Shown here piece by piece: positions 11,096 to 21,288 of a stretch of DNA of 30,121 bases. The notes beneath the pieces are model-generated. The model was not told the DNA's origin, did not search any database, and saw only the letters and a list, made by a program, of their open reading frames with translations. The stretch lies in NCBI GenBank assembly GCA_003427395.1, contig BFEA01000145.1:1187933-1218053 (forward strand), written 5' to 3'. The position numbers and the translations under genes were made by a program. Each line of letters starts with the position of its first letter. The stretch's first letter is position 1. This stretch comes from Chara braunii (Eukaryota > Streptophyta > Charophyceae > Charales > Characeae).

Positions 11096-11679
11096 AGCGG
11101 TGATGTACCCTCCCCGTTTCAAGAGTTGGCCGAAGCTATTGACTCCTTAGTCACCCCGCAGACGCATGCTGACCCAACGGTACTCTGCTCGTTGGATGTG
11201 TCTGAGGTCTTAGAGGACGTACAATGTGAGTGGTCGGCAAGGGACCCTCGTGAGTCCTGAGTGACACTAAGTCGAGGTCCTAGAGGGGAGCACTTCGTTG
11301 TGGAAGTTGACGTAGGTGATCGCAAGTGCGGTGCCTTCATAGACATCGGCTCCACACGAAATTTCATAAGTCGTGACTGCGTTGAGAGACTGCGCCTACA
11401 GACCGGAGTAGACCGGTAGCATCTACTCTGGCCAACAAAGAACGCATGTTGGTGGACTACATCAAGGACGTGGTCTGCACTTTCTCCTATGCAGGAGGGG
11501 AACTGAATCATAAGATTTCGTTTCTGGTTAGTGACAACCTACCATTTGACACGTTGTTAGGTATGCACTACCTTGAGGTTGCCAAACCCCAGTTTGACTG
11601 GGACAAGAAAGTGTTGAAGCATGAGTTGCGTAATGGGAGGACCGTTAGACTAACTAAATATAAGGCTAGTAACGAGTAG
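11096..11679 (+). pseudogene. Gypsy element 1 aspartic protease (broken)
   Basis: The gag frame continues into a protease domain that would cut the Gag-Pol polyprotein. The active-site region reads DIGSTRNFIS starting at 11342, in place of the usual D-S/T-G-A, so Ile stands where Ser or Thr is expected. There is a stop at 11258 and another near 11417. The frame then shifts, and the C-terminal part of the domain and the linker to RT continue at 11446-11679 (ISFLVSDNLPFDTLLGMHYL is the typical strand ending in the L-G-M/W-L motif). Confidence 0.7.
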
Positions 11680-11763
11680 TAGGTTGATTGACTCCTATGG
11701 GTGTTTGTGCACAACAACCTTCCATAATGATTAATTTATTATAAACAGAACCAAGAGGAAGGT

Positions 11764-12565
11764 ATGTACCTGGTCTTTGTCTCTGCCAAAGGGGAGACCG
11801 TTAAATCACCCCTAGAGATAGAGAGTGTCGTCGCTAAGTACCCAAATCTATTCGAGGAGCCCACAAGTGTCATAGACAGAGAGGTTGTCCATGCCATAGA
11901 GATCATCCCTGGGAGCAAGATACCCAAAGGGAGAATCTATAGGATGGCTCCGACCGAGTTGGACAAGCTCCGCCGGCAATTGAAAGAGCTCACAGAAAAG
12001 GGTTGGATATGGCCTAACATCTTCCCCTTCGGCTCACCAGTTCTATTTGTACCGAAGAAGGGGGTATCACTGAGGATGTGCATTGATAATAGGGGCCTCA
12101 ATGCCATCATCGTTTAAAATGCGGAGCCCCTACTGGATAGGGTGCAGGGATGTAAGTACTTTACTAAAGTAAACTCGAAGTCCGACTACCATTAATTTGT
12201 CATTAGATCGGAAGACCAACACAAAATTGGATTTCAGACCAGGTACAGTCTGTTTTGTGATGATGCCTTTCAGCCTTTGCAATGCGTCGGGTAAATTCCA
12301 ACACACTATGAATAGGATCTTCCATGACTCCTCGGATAAGTTTATCGTCCTGTATCTCGACGACATTCTTATCTTCAGTAGGAATGTCGAGGAGCATGCC
12401 CAATATGTAGACAAAGTCCTTTCTCTCCTCCGACGACGCAAATATAAGATGAGTTTGGTCGCGCTAAAATATTGTACTTGGGTCATGAAGTATCCGCGAA
12501 AGGGATTAGGCCGGAAGATGCGAAGGTGGCTAGCATTCAAGACTGGCCGCGAACCTAGTCTGTGA
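11764..12565 (+). pseudogene. Gypsy element 1 reverse transcriptase (broken)
   Basis: The RT domain of a Ty3/gypsy pol. Visible motifs in order: a lead-in IPKGRIYRMAPTEL, then GSPVLFVPKK, LRMCIDNRGLN, MPFSLCNASGKFQ, and the catalytic VLYLDDILIFSRN, whose YLDD is at 12353-12364. The first half is in one frame (11764 to about 12250) and the second in another. Stops lie at 12115 and at the Gln of the YHQ motif near 12192 (CAT TAA). A TAG near 12556, in the connector just after RT, fits a CAG change. Confidence 0.85.
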
Positions 12566-12895
12566 CTAAGGTCAGGTCTTTCTTATGGATGTGTGGTTAT
12601 TACCATAATTTTGTACAAAACTATAGTACTATTGCATCTCCCTTGACTGATCTAACATGCCTTGACACTCCATGAGAATGGACAAACGCATGTGAGGCTG
12701 CTTTCAAAATATTAAAACATGCCCTTACACATCATGAGGTTCTCATGGTTCCCGATCCTCAAAGGTCATTTGTAGTAACCATTGACGCAAACCCATATGA
12801 CATTGGTGCAATGTTGGCTCAACAAGAAGAGAAAAAGTTAAGGCCGATCGAGTAAAAAGGGAACTCTACGCCCTCTACAAGACACTTGTTCACTC
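12566..12895 (+). pseudogene. Gypsy element 1 RNase H, start only
   Basis: Downstream of RT a connector (SFLWMCGYYHNFVQNY) leads to the RNase H core with FVVTIDANPYDIGAMLAQQ, holding the first catalytic Asp. A TGA near 12675 replaces the first Trp of a typical P-W-x-W motif. The domain is lost at about 12855-12895, where the similarity ends and hairpin-rich DNA begins. The remaining catalytic residues are absent. Confidence 0.7.
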
Positions 12896-12908
12896 GAGGC
12901 GGCGTTGG

Positions 12909-13085
12909 GGCAAATACCCTGACAAGGGTATTTGCCGGGGTTTTTCAACGTCGGACGTCGTCCGACTTTTTCGTTGAATTGAAGGACTTGATGAAATTGA
13001 CGTTTGCCAAAAGTTTATTTAGATCCGGCCTATGACTGAGCGATTTGAAGTTTTCGAGTTTTAGTCCGGACGCTTGTGGCGTCCG
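12909..13085. repeat. Cluster of three hairpins beside the truncated gypsy element
   Basis: Hairpin a, 12909-12936: a perfect 12-bp stem (GGCAAATACCCT) around GACA. Hairpin b, 12944-12978: outer stem TTCAACG/CGTTGAA and inner stem GTCGGAC/GTCCGAC around GTC. Hairpin c, 13067-13085: CGGACGC/GCGTCCG around a 5-base loop. I see no coding sequence. The cluster begins within a few bases of the point where RNase H similarity stops. Confidence 0.75.
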
Positions 13086-14819
13086 AGTATAACGATAGTA
13101 GTTGGCAGTGCTCCGCTCTTGTTGAAGTCGCAGAGGCGTGCAGGCATGGAAGTGGTAGAGCTAGACCTATTCTACCTAAAATAATGTCGCACGGCTGCTA
13201 AGCCGCGCGATTCAGGGCCTAGATAGGCAAAACAAAGAGGGATGCGCTGGGTACAGGGCCGCGACGCAGGGGGAATAGGAAGAAGGGTTTTTTTTTAGGC
13301 CGCGGAGGTTGACATCGAGCCAGGGGCTTGACAGGCCGATGCCGAGGTCACGAGACCAACCGACGGGGCAGGACCTGCCCTAGACCTTACCTCACCCGTG
13401 TACAATATTAAGTCAACCGTGTGTGTTTTGAACCCCTGACCTGTGTTTTGGTAGCTGACTGTTGTCTGTCAAATGTCTATGTAACTGTCGGGTCTTGAAC
13501 CATCGGTCTGTCGAGTAGAGGTTATAGCTGTGTAGAGGTCATAGCTGTTGCAACTCTGAAAGGTCAAGGTTGTAGCTGCTACAGCCCCGAAAGGCCAAGT
13601 CCACAGACTTCCAGAAGGTCCGGAAGTGGCCTTTCGAGTGTTGCTCACATTAGACCAGGGGCAAGTGGGCAAGTGGGTAGTCCAACTTTGCTTAGTCAGC
13701 GGTACCCAGTCCCAGTCTCACTTTGTCCAGTCAGCAAGTACCATGTGGGACTCTGTGCACCCTGGGCCCGGTGGAAAGGGGCAGACCAGCGACCTACAAA
13801 AGTATAAATCAAGAGGCAGCGTCCAGCTATTCATTCATTTCTGTGTGAGCCATGCGGAAGCGCTGCCCTAGCGTCTTGTGCGTGGTGCTCTGCAGATGCC
13901 CGAAGTCGAAGTGGGCTGAGGAGGAGATAGAGCAGCCATCGCTGCTTGTAGTTAGTGGTAGCCGGCGGCCATAGCTGCCATAGCTAGCGATAGGTGGTAG
14001 TGAGGGTGTATGTATGATACAGAGTGTGTGTGCGTGGGATATCCAGGGAGATCTAGAGTTGAGTGTGTGTGAACAGTTGCCGTGAATACAGAGTTGGGAA
14101 GTGAAGTGTAGGCCCTCGAGCGCCATAGCCAATTGAAGTGCACTGTGTTCTCGGCTTGAATATCTCTGAGCTTTGTGTGGGAACCTGGCGCCGGTGTACT
14201 TTGCCATCTGTTTGCATGCATGCGAAGTGAGAAGAAGACGAGTCTGATTTCAGGCACCCTCTTCGACGTTAAAAGACCAGTAAGTTCCCTGACCACTTTT
14301 TTCGGAGTCCCGGCGTGCATGCTGCAGCTACTGTCAGGAAGTCACTGCACATAGGATTCCATCCATGGAAGAAAAACGAGTCGCATACGAGGCCCGTTTT
14401 GGCTTGATGGGTGTCCAGTGAAACGGCACCCAGAGCTTCCCCGAGAGCCGCGGCAGCGTGCATGAACGCCCCAACTTTGATTCCTGAGAGTCGCGGCAGC
14501 ATGCATGCGCACTGGTGGTTTAGAGAAAGCACTTTATGGCACTGGGCCCTTCAGTGTGGTGGTAAGATTTTGGCCTGAACTGGGATGAACAAGGGGAGGG
14601 CCCACAGAGTCAGAAGTATAATTTAGGGCAGATGACGTGGAATGAACGTGGACTGTGCTTTGAGAAGGAGCCTCCCAATCTGCTGAAAATTTCAGTCTGA
14701 GCCGAGCACACCCAGCCCGTGCACAAAACAAATTTCAACACTTAGTGCTTACGTGATTTCTATTTATCCATCTATGACATCCCATAAAAAAAAGGAAAAA
14801 AAGAAAAAAAGTTTAAAAA
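13086..14819. other. Unassigned region, some LTR-like elements
   Basis: There are no recognisable domains. A TATA-like AGTATAAATC is at 13801-13810 and a TGGCGCC block lies near 14187. GT-rich stretches occur around 14010-14075. An LTR is possible, but I cannot pair it with a second copy. The ORFs of 60-130 codons overlap each other on the same strand and look fortuitous. Confidence 0.45.
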
Positions 14820-14879
14820 AACCATCATTTCCAGTTATTCGCAGGTTCTACAGTGAAGCTGAGCAGTCGTGTCAGGAGG

Positions 14880-14945
14880 GCAGCCCTTATCTCAAGAACA
14901 CGGAAAAATGAAAAATCATTGAGAAATGCATTTGTATAAATACAG

Positions 14946-15016
<71 letters not shown>

Positions 15017-15068
15017 CGCCCACATCTCAGGAACAGAAAAAAGAAAAGTGACAATATATAAATACTCT

Positions 15069-15118
<50 letters not shown>
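14880..15118. repeat. Duplicated unit carrying two long GA microsatellites
   Basis: Two diverged copies of a unit stand in tandem. Each has GCCC, then ATCTCARGAACA, an A-rich stretch, TATAAATAC and a long GA run (about 14957-15013 and 15069-15117). The first GA run is preceded by an AC run at 14945-14956. The unit was apparently duplicated together with its microsatellite. The minus-strand frame through it gives Ser-Leu repeats only, so it is not a gene. Confidence 0.75.
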
Positions 15119-15258
15119 CCACTTAGCTGTGTCAGTCATTGATTGGGTACGGCCAGAACTCAGATTTTCTTCCTTTTTTCGGTGACTTGTGTTCCTGGCC
15201 GAAGACTGGTGGGCGTCCCGCCTACCAACCCACAACCCATGATTCTGTGGTCGGCAGT

Positions 15259-15520
15259 TCAAGGGCAGGGGAGATGTTCTTTTCTCTGAGGGGCACGGCC
15301 CGGTGGCTTCAGTGAATCAGTGGCTGCGCGGTCAAGCTTCCTTATCTTGAGGAGGTGTGTAAGCTGTTGGTATAGGAGGGAGTCAAATCCTGCGGACTCC
15401 AAGGTAAGCTTGGTGGGAACTGCTGTGTCTGGGGGGATCAGGCACACAAACTGAGGGTTGCGCTGTTCTGGGTCCGGGGCTGATACACCTGTGGTGGAGG
15501 GAAGGTAGCGGCGGCAAGCC
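15259..15520 (-). CDS. Possible exon-like coding fragment, unrecognised
   Basis: A minus-strand frame stays open from about 15520 to 15259. It contains a plausible helical stretch (GFDSLLYQQLTHLLKIRKL) preceded by a Pro-rich segment. Its only ATG is at 15447, but similar composition continues upstream of it, suggesting an exon or fragment rather than a start. No family is recognised and no splice sites are certain. Confidence 0.2.
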
Positions 15521-15642
15521 GTTTATCTATCTCTAGCCTAAGGGTGGGAGAGCCTCTTTTCCTCTCCTTTCCCTTTTACCGTGGACCGTGGGGTGGGTGG
15601 CACCGCCATTTTTCTACATTGTTACGATTTCCCAGGATCCCT

Positions 15643-15645
<3 letters not shown>

Positions 15646-15674
<29 letters not shown>

Positions 15675-16037
15675 GAGAAAATCAACAAACAGCAACTTAT
15701 TCAAGTTGACGGAACAGGTTTCCAGCTCGGCGCTTTATTTCTTTTTCTTTCTTTCTTTCTTTCTTCTTTTTTTTTTTTGTTATTGACAGATGGCTATTAT
15801 ATTGCGAAAATCATAGTTGAGGCCGGAGACCTCACATTTCAACCCGAAGAGACAATGCTGGAAACCGGGTCAAGCGTCCCTTATACCCAGGCAGCCACCT
15901 CTCAAAAGGCAAAAAGGAGGGGACTGAACTAAGAAAACGGAGAAAATTCCGAGATAGGGATATGCTACCTATGAGGCTACGAGCAACCAAGTCGACTACT
16001 AAAAACTCCGTAAGCAGAGTGGTCCCCTCACCTCTAA
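15646..16037 (-). mobile_element. LINE-related 3' end fragment with A-tails, minus strand
   Basis: T-runs at 15646-15674 and about 15767-15778 are A-tails read from the other strand. At 15856-15883 the minus strand carries the LINE tail core TAAGGGACGCTTGACCCGG, matching hairpin 1 of the LINE tails with one stem mismatch. Beyond it the sequence differs from the other tails. It may be two small insertions, one inside the other. The upstream border at 16037 is set by the next repeat and is approximate. Confidence 0.5.
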
Positions 16038-16331
16038 CAGGGCTACCTTCTCATCCTCGCTGTCCAAAATTCTGTGAAGAGCCTGAGCTGCCAAGACGGG
16101 TTTCCCACCACGCACCCAACGGATACAGATCAAGTTTGCTCTTCACCGGCTCTTTCTTACCGCCCGACCCGTAGCCTTCCCACTGCCACTTGTCACCCTC
16201 TCACTGCTCGAAGTGGCACAGCTGCCAGTAGTTCATGAATTTCACCCTGATTACAATTGCTTCCTTCTCTGTCATAAGCTGCTGTGACGATCAGATTAGC
16301 CCCTCTCCCTCAGTTAATCCCTTGTCCCTAT
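16038..16331 (+). repeat. Unit of about 294 bp, copy 1 (complete)
   Basis: The unit starts with CAGGGCTACCTTCTCATCCT (16038-16057). The same 20 bases recur at 16332-16351, where a second unit begins. About 240 bases of its body, from CTGTCCAAAAT through GAGCCTGAGCTGCCAAGACGG and TTCACCGGCTCT, reappear at 21295-21537 with modest divergence. A minor satellite or small tandem duplication is the simplest reading. No function is seen. Confidence 0.75.
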
Positions 16332-16350
16332 CAGGGCTACCTTCTCATCC
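16332..16350 (+). repeat. Start of second 294-bp unit, interrupted by LINE copy 2
   Basis: CAGGGCTACCTTCTCATCC here repeats the start of copy 1. It is followed directly by the T-run that is the A-tail of the minus-strand retroposon. The body of this second unit resumes at about 21289. LINE copy 2 therefore looks inserted about 19 bases into the second unit. Confidence 0.7.
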
Positions 16351-16540
16351 TTTTTTTTTTTTTTTTTTTTTTTTTTATAAAGCCCTGGTTGTTGTAGAGA
16401 CCGGACTCCGGACACACGGGGTTGCCGACACAGCTATTGGCTGTCCTGACATTCTCTTATTCACCGTAAGACCACCTCCTTACCCATCCTCTCGGCAATT
16501 CTCCTAGCGCACCCCTATCCCTACCATCCTACCTCTTTTT
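16351..16540 (-). mobile_element. Retroposon 3' end with A-tail (copy B2), possibly extended LINE tail
   Basis: Read on the minus strand this goes from GAGGTAGGATGG through GTGCGCTAGGAG and GAGGTGGTCT to a CTCTACAAC motif and an A-run (T-run 16351-16376 as given). The blocks match 1674-1846 in the same order. It directly follows the A-rich end of the LINE copy 2 UTR. Confidence 0.6.
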
Positions 16541-16576
16541 TTTTTCTTTTTTTTTTTGTAACTCTTAATCCCTCCA

Positions 16577-16672
16577 GTGCTAGTGATGCTGGTAAGAGCA
16601 GTCACCGCTAGCACCTGGGGATAGGCTCCATCTATTGGTAGGGAGCATCACCTGCTGGAAAACGGGTCCAGC
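16577..16672 (-). other. LINE copy 2 3' tail: three conserved stem-loops
   Basis: In plus coordinates: hairpin 1 at 16654-16672 (GCTGGA/TCCAGC, perfect 6 bp), hairpin 2 at 16625-16646 (GCTCC/GGAGC), hairpin 3 at 16577-16614 (GTGCTAG/CTAGCAC plus TGA/TCA with a small bulge). The hairpin 3 loop, read on the minus strand, contains CTGCTCTTACCA, against CTGCTCTTATCA in LINE copy 1. The first stem pair is G-C here and A-T there, a covarying change. Confidence 0.75.
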
Positions 16673-17002
16673 GTCCCTTACATCTCGTTATTTGTCCTGA
16701 AAGTAAGAACGACGATGAAGATGAGGCCTGCCCGCATTGATTACCCTGTATCTCAGGGGATTGACTGAGCAGGAGTACCTAGTGTACATGTGTCTGTTTC
16801 CTGTCCTGTGCTACTTCTCCCGGTCCAAAAGAAAGAACCTTCTGCATCTCTTCACCCCCAGAAGCAGGCGCCAGATGTGCTGTACAAAACTGATGCTACC
16901 TCAGATATGATTTCTTCAGGACATGCTCAATCTCCCAGTTTGCAGGACCCGCCCCAGGGGGCGCTGGGGAGGGGGGCCGCATGTAAGTCACTTAGAAGTC
17001 GC

Positions 17003-17106
17003 TTAGAACAGGATTAGATAGAATAGGATTAAAATAGAATTAAAATGGCTTGAACAGAATTAGAACAGAATTAGAACGAAATTAAAACAGAATCAGGACA
17101 GAATTT
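17003..17106. repeat. 11-bp minisatellite at the 3' end of the LINE copy 2 ORF
   Basis: An imperfect 11-bp unit AACAGAATTAG is repeated at 17053-17106 with degenerate units before it from about 17003. It overlaps the end of the LINE copy 2 ORF and lies mainly in its 3' UTR. Copy 1 has no such array, so it grew after the two copies separated. Confidence 0.7.
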
Positions 17107-20100
17107 CCATCATAGACAGGGCATGGGGCGGGAAAGGGTCTGGAAAATCGGAAGGGGGGCGTAATGGGAACGAGGGTTCGATGTTAGTCCACTCTCTGAA
17201 GACCAGCCTGTAGTCTCTCATGTGTTCTAGATCCCTTGTCCCGTCCTCTTTATCCCCACTCCATACCACTTTTGCCATCCACCCTTCCCTTTCTCCTCCC
17301 ACCCAATCTGTCCAGAAAGCCTTAATTTGTCGCCTGACGTCTCCGGTCTGTTTTAATAAATCCAGCTGTGACTTTGCCTCCTTCCACTTCTATGAGAGAA
17401 AAGTGTGGATCTGTTGTTGAATCTATTCTATTATCTCTGATCCCTCCACCCGAACTTTCTCCATAGTCAGTATACATCTCTGCCACCAGAGTGCCCAGAT
17501 CACCGCTCTCCTTCCTAATCTGTACATATTCTCTACAAATGTTGTGGCGGCCGCTACTGGCGGCCAATGGCCGGCTAATATAGCTTGCCATGACCAAGGC
17601 CAGGGTATGTCAGGTATCATTTTCCGCCAAATGCGGTCCCACCATCTCCATATAAACAACGCAATCGGACATTGCATGAAGATGTGTTCGATGGTCTCCG
17701 CTTTTTTGTAGGAGGGAAAAAGGGTTAGGCAGCGCTGACACCATGGGAGCAGCAACCCTCTTTGCTCGAGGTTCGTTCGGTCTGTCAGCCAGTCATTTGT
17801 TGGCAGACAGCGATGAGCTATCTGCCACCGAAGAGAGGAGATTTTCATCGGTTCAGATTTTTGTTCTCTAAACCATTTAATCGATGACAGAAGGGACCGG
17901 TCCAGATTCAGGTGTTTGGCCCATCTGCCATTTACTGTATCTCTTAACTGCCTCTTGGGTCTGAGCAATCTATAAGCTGACTTCACCGAGATCTGATATA
18001 GACTAGTGTGACTGGTATGGCTTGTTCTAGTGGCCCTCGTGACTCTTTCCCTTTGCGGATGCTGCCAGATCCATTCCACTGGGTCCAAAGGCAGATTTTT
18101 GATTGGTTTCCCTGGTTGAAAGGCCACCTTTTGGCCCTTCTCCTCTATAACCCTTACCCTGTAGAGTGATGACCTGTCTCTCCATATAGGGGGAGCTCGG
18201 CTTCCTTGGAGGGAACCGGTTTTGGCAATAGTATAGTCCTCAACCAGGGCTATTTGTGGTGAGACCAAATGGATCAAGCCAAGGCTTTTCGGGGACCCCG
18301 TATTTGCCACCCAACTCCCCTTCCTCCAATGTGGGACCGCGTTTAAGTGTCCGATACCAATCAAGTGGGATAAGTTCAATTATATGTTCCAGTAGTTCTT
18401 CTACGTGGTGGCAGTACCTTAGGGGGCCGCGGAGTTGTTCCCCCGTTTTCCAATCCTTCCTGTCTTCGTCCCACAAATCTCCTACTCTCTGAATCCCATT
18501 TTTCACCCAAGTCTTGAGGAGGAACTTACGATCACGTATTCCCTCGTATCGGTTACCCATCTATTCCCAAATAGGGGTTGTCGGTAAATTTCTTCCCATC
18601 GGTCCGGGGGGGCCCTGTTTGGAAGCGGGAGCCTGCGCCAAGTTTGTAGCAGGGATGACCAGAAACTGTCCAACTTTTGCCTCCCTCTTTCTGCTTCTTC
18701 CCTATCTTGTGGGAATTTGCGTGGGACTGTCCAAAATCGATCCTCCAACCATGTCAGTGGGTGGGTCGTGTGGGGGGTTGCTGGGGCCAGACAGGCCAGG
18801 TGTTCCAGGGCTAGAACACTCCATGGATTTTGGGGGGAGAAGATCAGTTGCTTGATCCATTTTATTCGCAGCGCATGAGCTTGTGTGTCAGGGTCAATCA
18901 CTCCCAAGCCTCCGACTGCTTTTGGTTGTATGACCGAGTCCCAGACCACTCGACTTATGGCGTTGGGGAGTTCTCCATCCCCCCTCCATAGGAAGGCTGC
19001 TGCTTTTCGTCTTAAGCTTCTTAAGGTCTCTCTACTCAGGGGCCACAATAAGGATTTATACCATAATGTTGCAAAGACCACATTATTAAGCACCAAGGCT
19101 CTTCCAAATAGGGAGGTATGTTTGTTTTTCCAATTATTGAGTTTGTGCTGGGCCGGGGTGCTGATCCAATCGTTGTTTATTGGGGGGCGCCCTTCTGTGG
19201 TCATGGATACCCCAGAATCCTGATCGGGGCTTCTGGTGGTTTCCAGGCTATGCATGGTAGATCAGGGGGTCGTCCTCCCTGGTAGTGGATCCACCACCCT
19301 TGTGTCTTGGACCTCCAATTCACTTTCATGTCCGACACGCTTGTGAATTTGTCCATCATTTGCTGGATTTCTTCCATATTACGGTGTGTAGCCTCCACCA
19401 TTATTGTGAGGTCGTCTGCGAACAAGGAGCATACTAAGATTGCTTCCTCCGGTATATTTGTAACTTTGATTTTTGTGATGTTTTTATTTGCCCGAAGGTT
19501 AGCAGTCAGTGCCTCCATAATGATGAGGAAGAGGAATGGGGCAATGGGATCCCCTTGGCGTACCGACCGTTGTAATCGTATTGGCGGCGCCAGACTTCCG
19601 TTTACCTGTATACATGTGGTGGCGTTGTGATGCAAGATTTGTATCCAGTGTCCGAAGTCTGGTCCAAAGTTCATTTTTTCTAGGCATTTGTCCATAAAAA
19701 ACCAGTCTGCATGGTCGTATGCTTTTTCGAAGTCAATGAAGACTAAGGCCGCATTCTGTCGTGAGTGTCTTGTTGGCTGAAGTATTTTATGGATTAGCAG
19801 GATATTCTCTTGTGTGTTCCTGTTTTCCATGAACCTGGTTTGGGCAGGGTGGATAATATCCTCCATTACTGGGATCAGTCTATTTGCCAGAGCTTTGGAC
19901 AACATCTTATACACTACTGTGAGTAGTGTAATTGGTCTATAGTTTCTGATATTCATTTTGTCCCTTTTTTTTATACAGTAAGGTTAGTACCCCTCGTCCC
20001 ACCCGTTCCCTCATTCCCCTTATACACCAGACTTCTTTGTAGAATTTCATGACATCCTGGCCCATAAAATCCCATGTAGTCTCCCAAAATTCTTTGGGCA

Positions 20101-21283
20101 AGCCTTCTATTCCGGGTGCCTTTTCCTCCTTTATTTGCATTAGGGCCGTCCATATCTCGTTTTTGGAGAGTGGGGTTTCCAAGGAGTCGTGTTGCTGAGG
20201 TGTTAAGGCTTTGTTCATTGGTTCCAAAAACCTTCCGACCAACTCTTCGTGACATTCTGTATGTGATTTATCAATATGTGAGGAAAATAAGTCCTTGTAA
20301 AAATCATATGTTATTTTCATATAGCGGGATGTGGTTGTGGCCGGTTCTGAATCTCTGGCATTCGGTTCATACAGGGCCTCAATCGAAGTTCGTTCGAGTC
20401 ATGTTTTAGCCATACTAAAGAATCGCGAGTCCATCGCCCCTTCTGTGGCGAATTTAGAAAGCCTTGCCCTCGTCTGGGCTCCTTGCCACCGGTATTGTGC
20501 ATGCTCAAAAAGTTGATCTCTAAGATTTTGTATGTGTTCTTGTAATTCGATAGAAATCTGGTCCTGCCCTTGCGAAATCTGTTCTTGCTCAGCATTCACT
20601 AAGTCTCGCATAATTGTGATCTCCAATTGATGTCATTGGGAGGCTACGTATTTGGAAAATTCGTTGTTTTTTTTTGCCATGAAGAACAAGCCATTGTTGA
20701 ACCAATCAATCTGCGAGTTTTGTTGGGGACGATTTTCCTTCCAGAAATCCCATGTCTGTTCTAGATATTTTTGAAAAGATTTGGTTTTACGCAGGGAGAC
20801 GTTCAGTTTGTAGTAGCTAGCACCGTTGTCCGTGCGTTTACGAAAGGTCCATACAGCCATACACATCCTGTGATCCAATCCCGGATATGGGCTGGCTGGC
20901 ATTATCGCAGCCACTGTGAGTCCTCCTTCTAATTCCTCTGAGGCTAAGATCAGATCAATACGCGATTTCGACAACCTGGTCGGGTCGTTGTTTTGGAAGC
21001 AGGTGAAGGCTCCCTCTGTTGGGTTCATGCGTCTGAAGGTATCGAAAAGTGAGAGGGAAGCGCATGACTCCCGCAGCATCCGCTCATCTTCCTCTGCGTT
21101 AAATGCGGTCGTGTGGGAGAGTCTCCATCGATCCAGCCATCTGTCTGGTGCTGCATTGAAATCCCCCAGCAATATCAGTGGAATCCCTGAGATGGGGATG
21201 GTCTCCATTTTTTCGAAAAAGTTCTTTCTTTCTCGGGTTGTGTTTGGTGTCTATAATGCTATTATGCACACCATCTCTAATTC
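17093..21283 (-). pseudogene. LINE copy 2 ORF2: endonuclease (part), reverse transcriptase, zinc knuckle (broken)
   Basis: The endonuclease part has LLGDFNAAPDRW (about 21137-21172), SRIDLILASEEL and GLDHRM, the catalytic Asp/Asn and Asp-His elements of an APE-type LINE endonuclease. The RT has APGIEGLPKEFW, FIDFEKAYD (about 19714-19740), RQGDPIAPF and FADD (19411-19422). The zinc knuckle WCQRC with HIFMQC lies near 17670-17740, then a C-terminal domain to SLRP. Stops include two TGA at Arg positions of the relative (about 20633 and 20399). Frameshifts fall in an A8 run at 19965-19972 (one A too many), a G4 run at 19210-19213 (one too few), and near 18540 and 18330. More frames break near 17423. 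Inactive. Confidence 0.9.
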
Positions 21284-21288
21284 TAGCA

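Larger units (their letters stand above)
9203..12900 (+). mobile_element. Ty3/gypsy-type LTR retrotransposon 1, decayed and 3' truncated
   Basis: The order gag, zinc knuckle, aspartic protease, reverse transcriptase, RNase H is that of a Ty3/gypsy internal region. The element stops inside RNase H at about 12895. Integrase and 3' LTR are missing, and hairpin-rich DNA follows at once. No LTR pair was found. The gag-pro part keeps one reading frame from 9203 to about 11417 despite 11 stops, whereas pol has frameshifts as well. Confidence 0.85.
16351..21288 (-). mobile_element. LINE (non-LTR retrotransposon) copy 2, 5' truncated in the endonuclease
   Basis: A minus-strand LINE of about 4.9 kb from the same family as 1848-5881 but more GC-rich. 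Its 5' end lies inside the endonuclease domain at about 21283-21288. ORF2 follows to 17093, then a UTR with a minisatellite, the three stem-loops (16577-16672) and an A-rich run (16536-16557). The last block, 16351-16540, matches the retroposon end at 1674-1846 and has its own 26-base tail. It is therefore either an extended 3' end or a second retroposon sitting in the tail. Confidence 0.9.

Noticed and set aside
14187-14200. TGGCGCC block as a primer-binding site
   Set aside because: No LTR end or gag accompanies it, and TGGCGCC also occurs by chance elsewhere, for example in the LINE UTR.
14825-15262. 145-codon minus-strand ORF with Ser-Leu repeats
   Set aside because: It is simply the two GA microsatellites translated.
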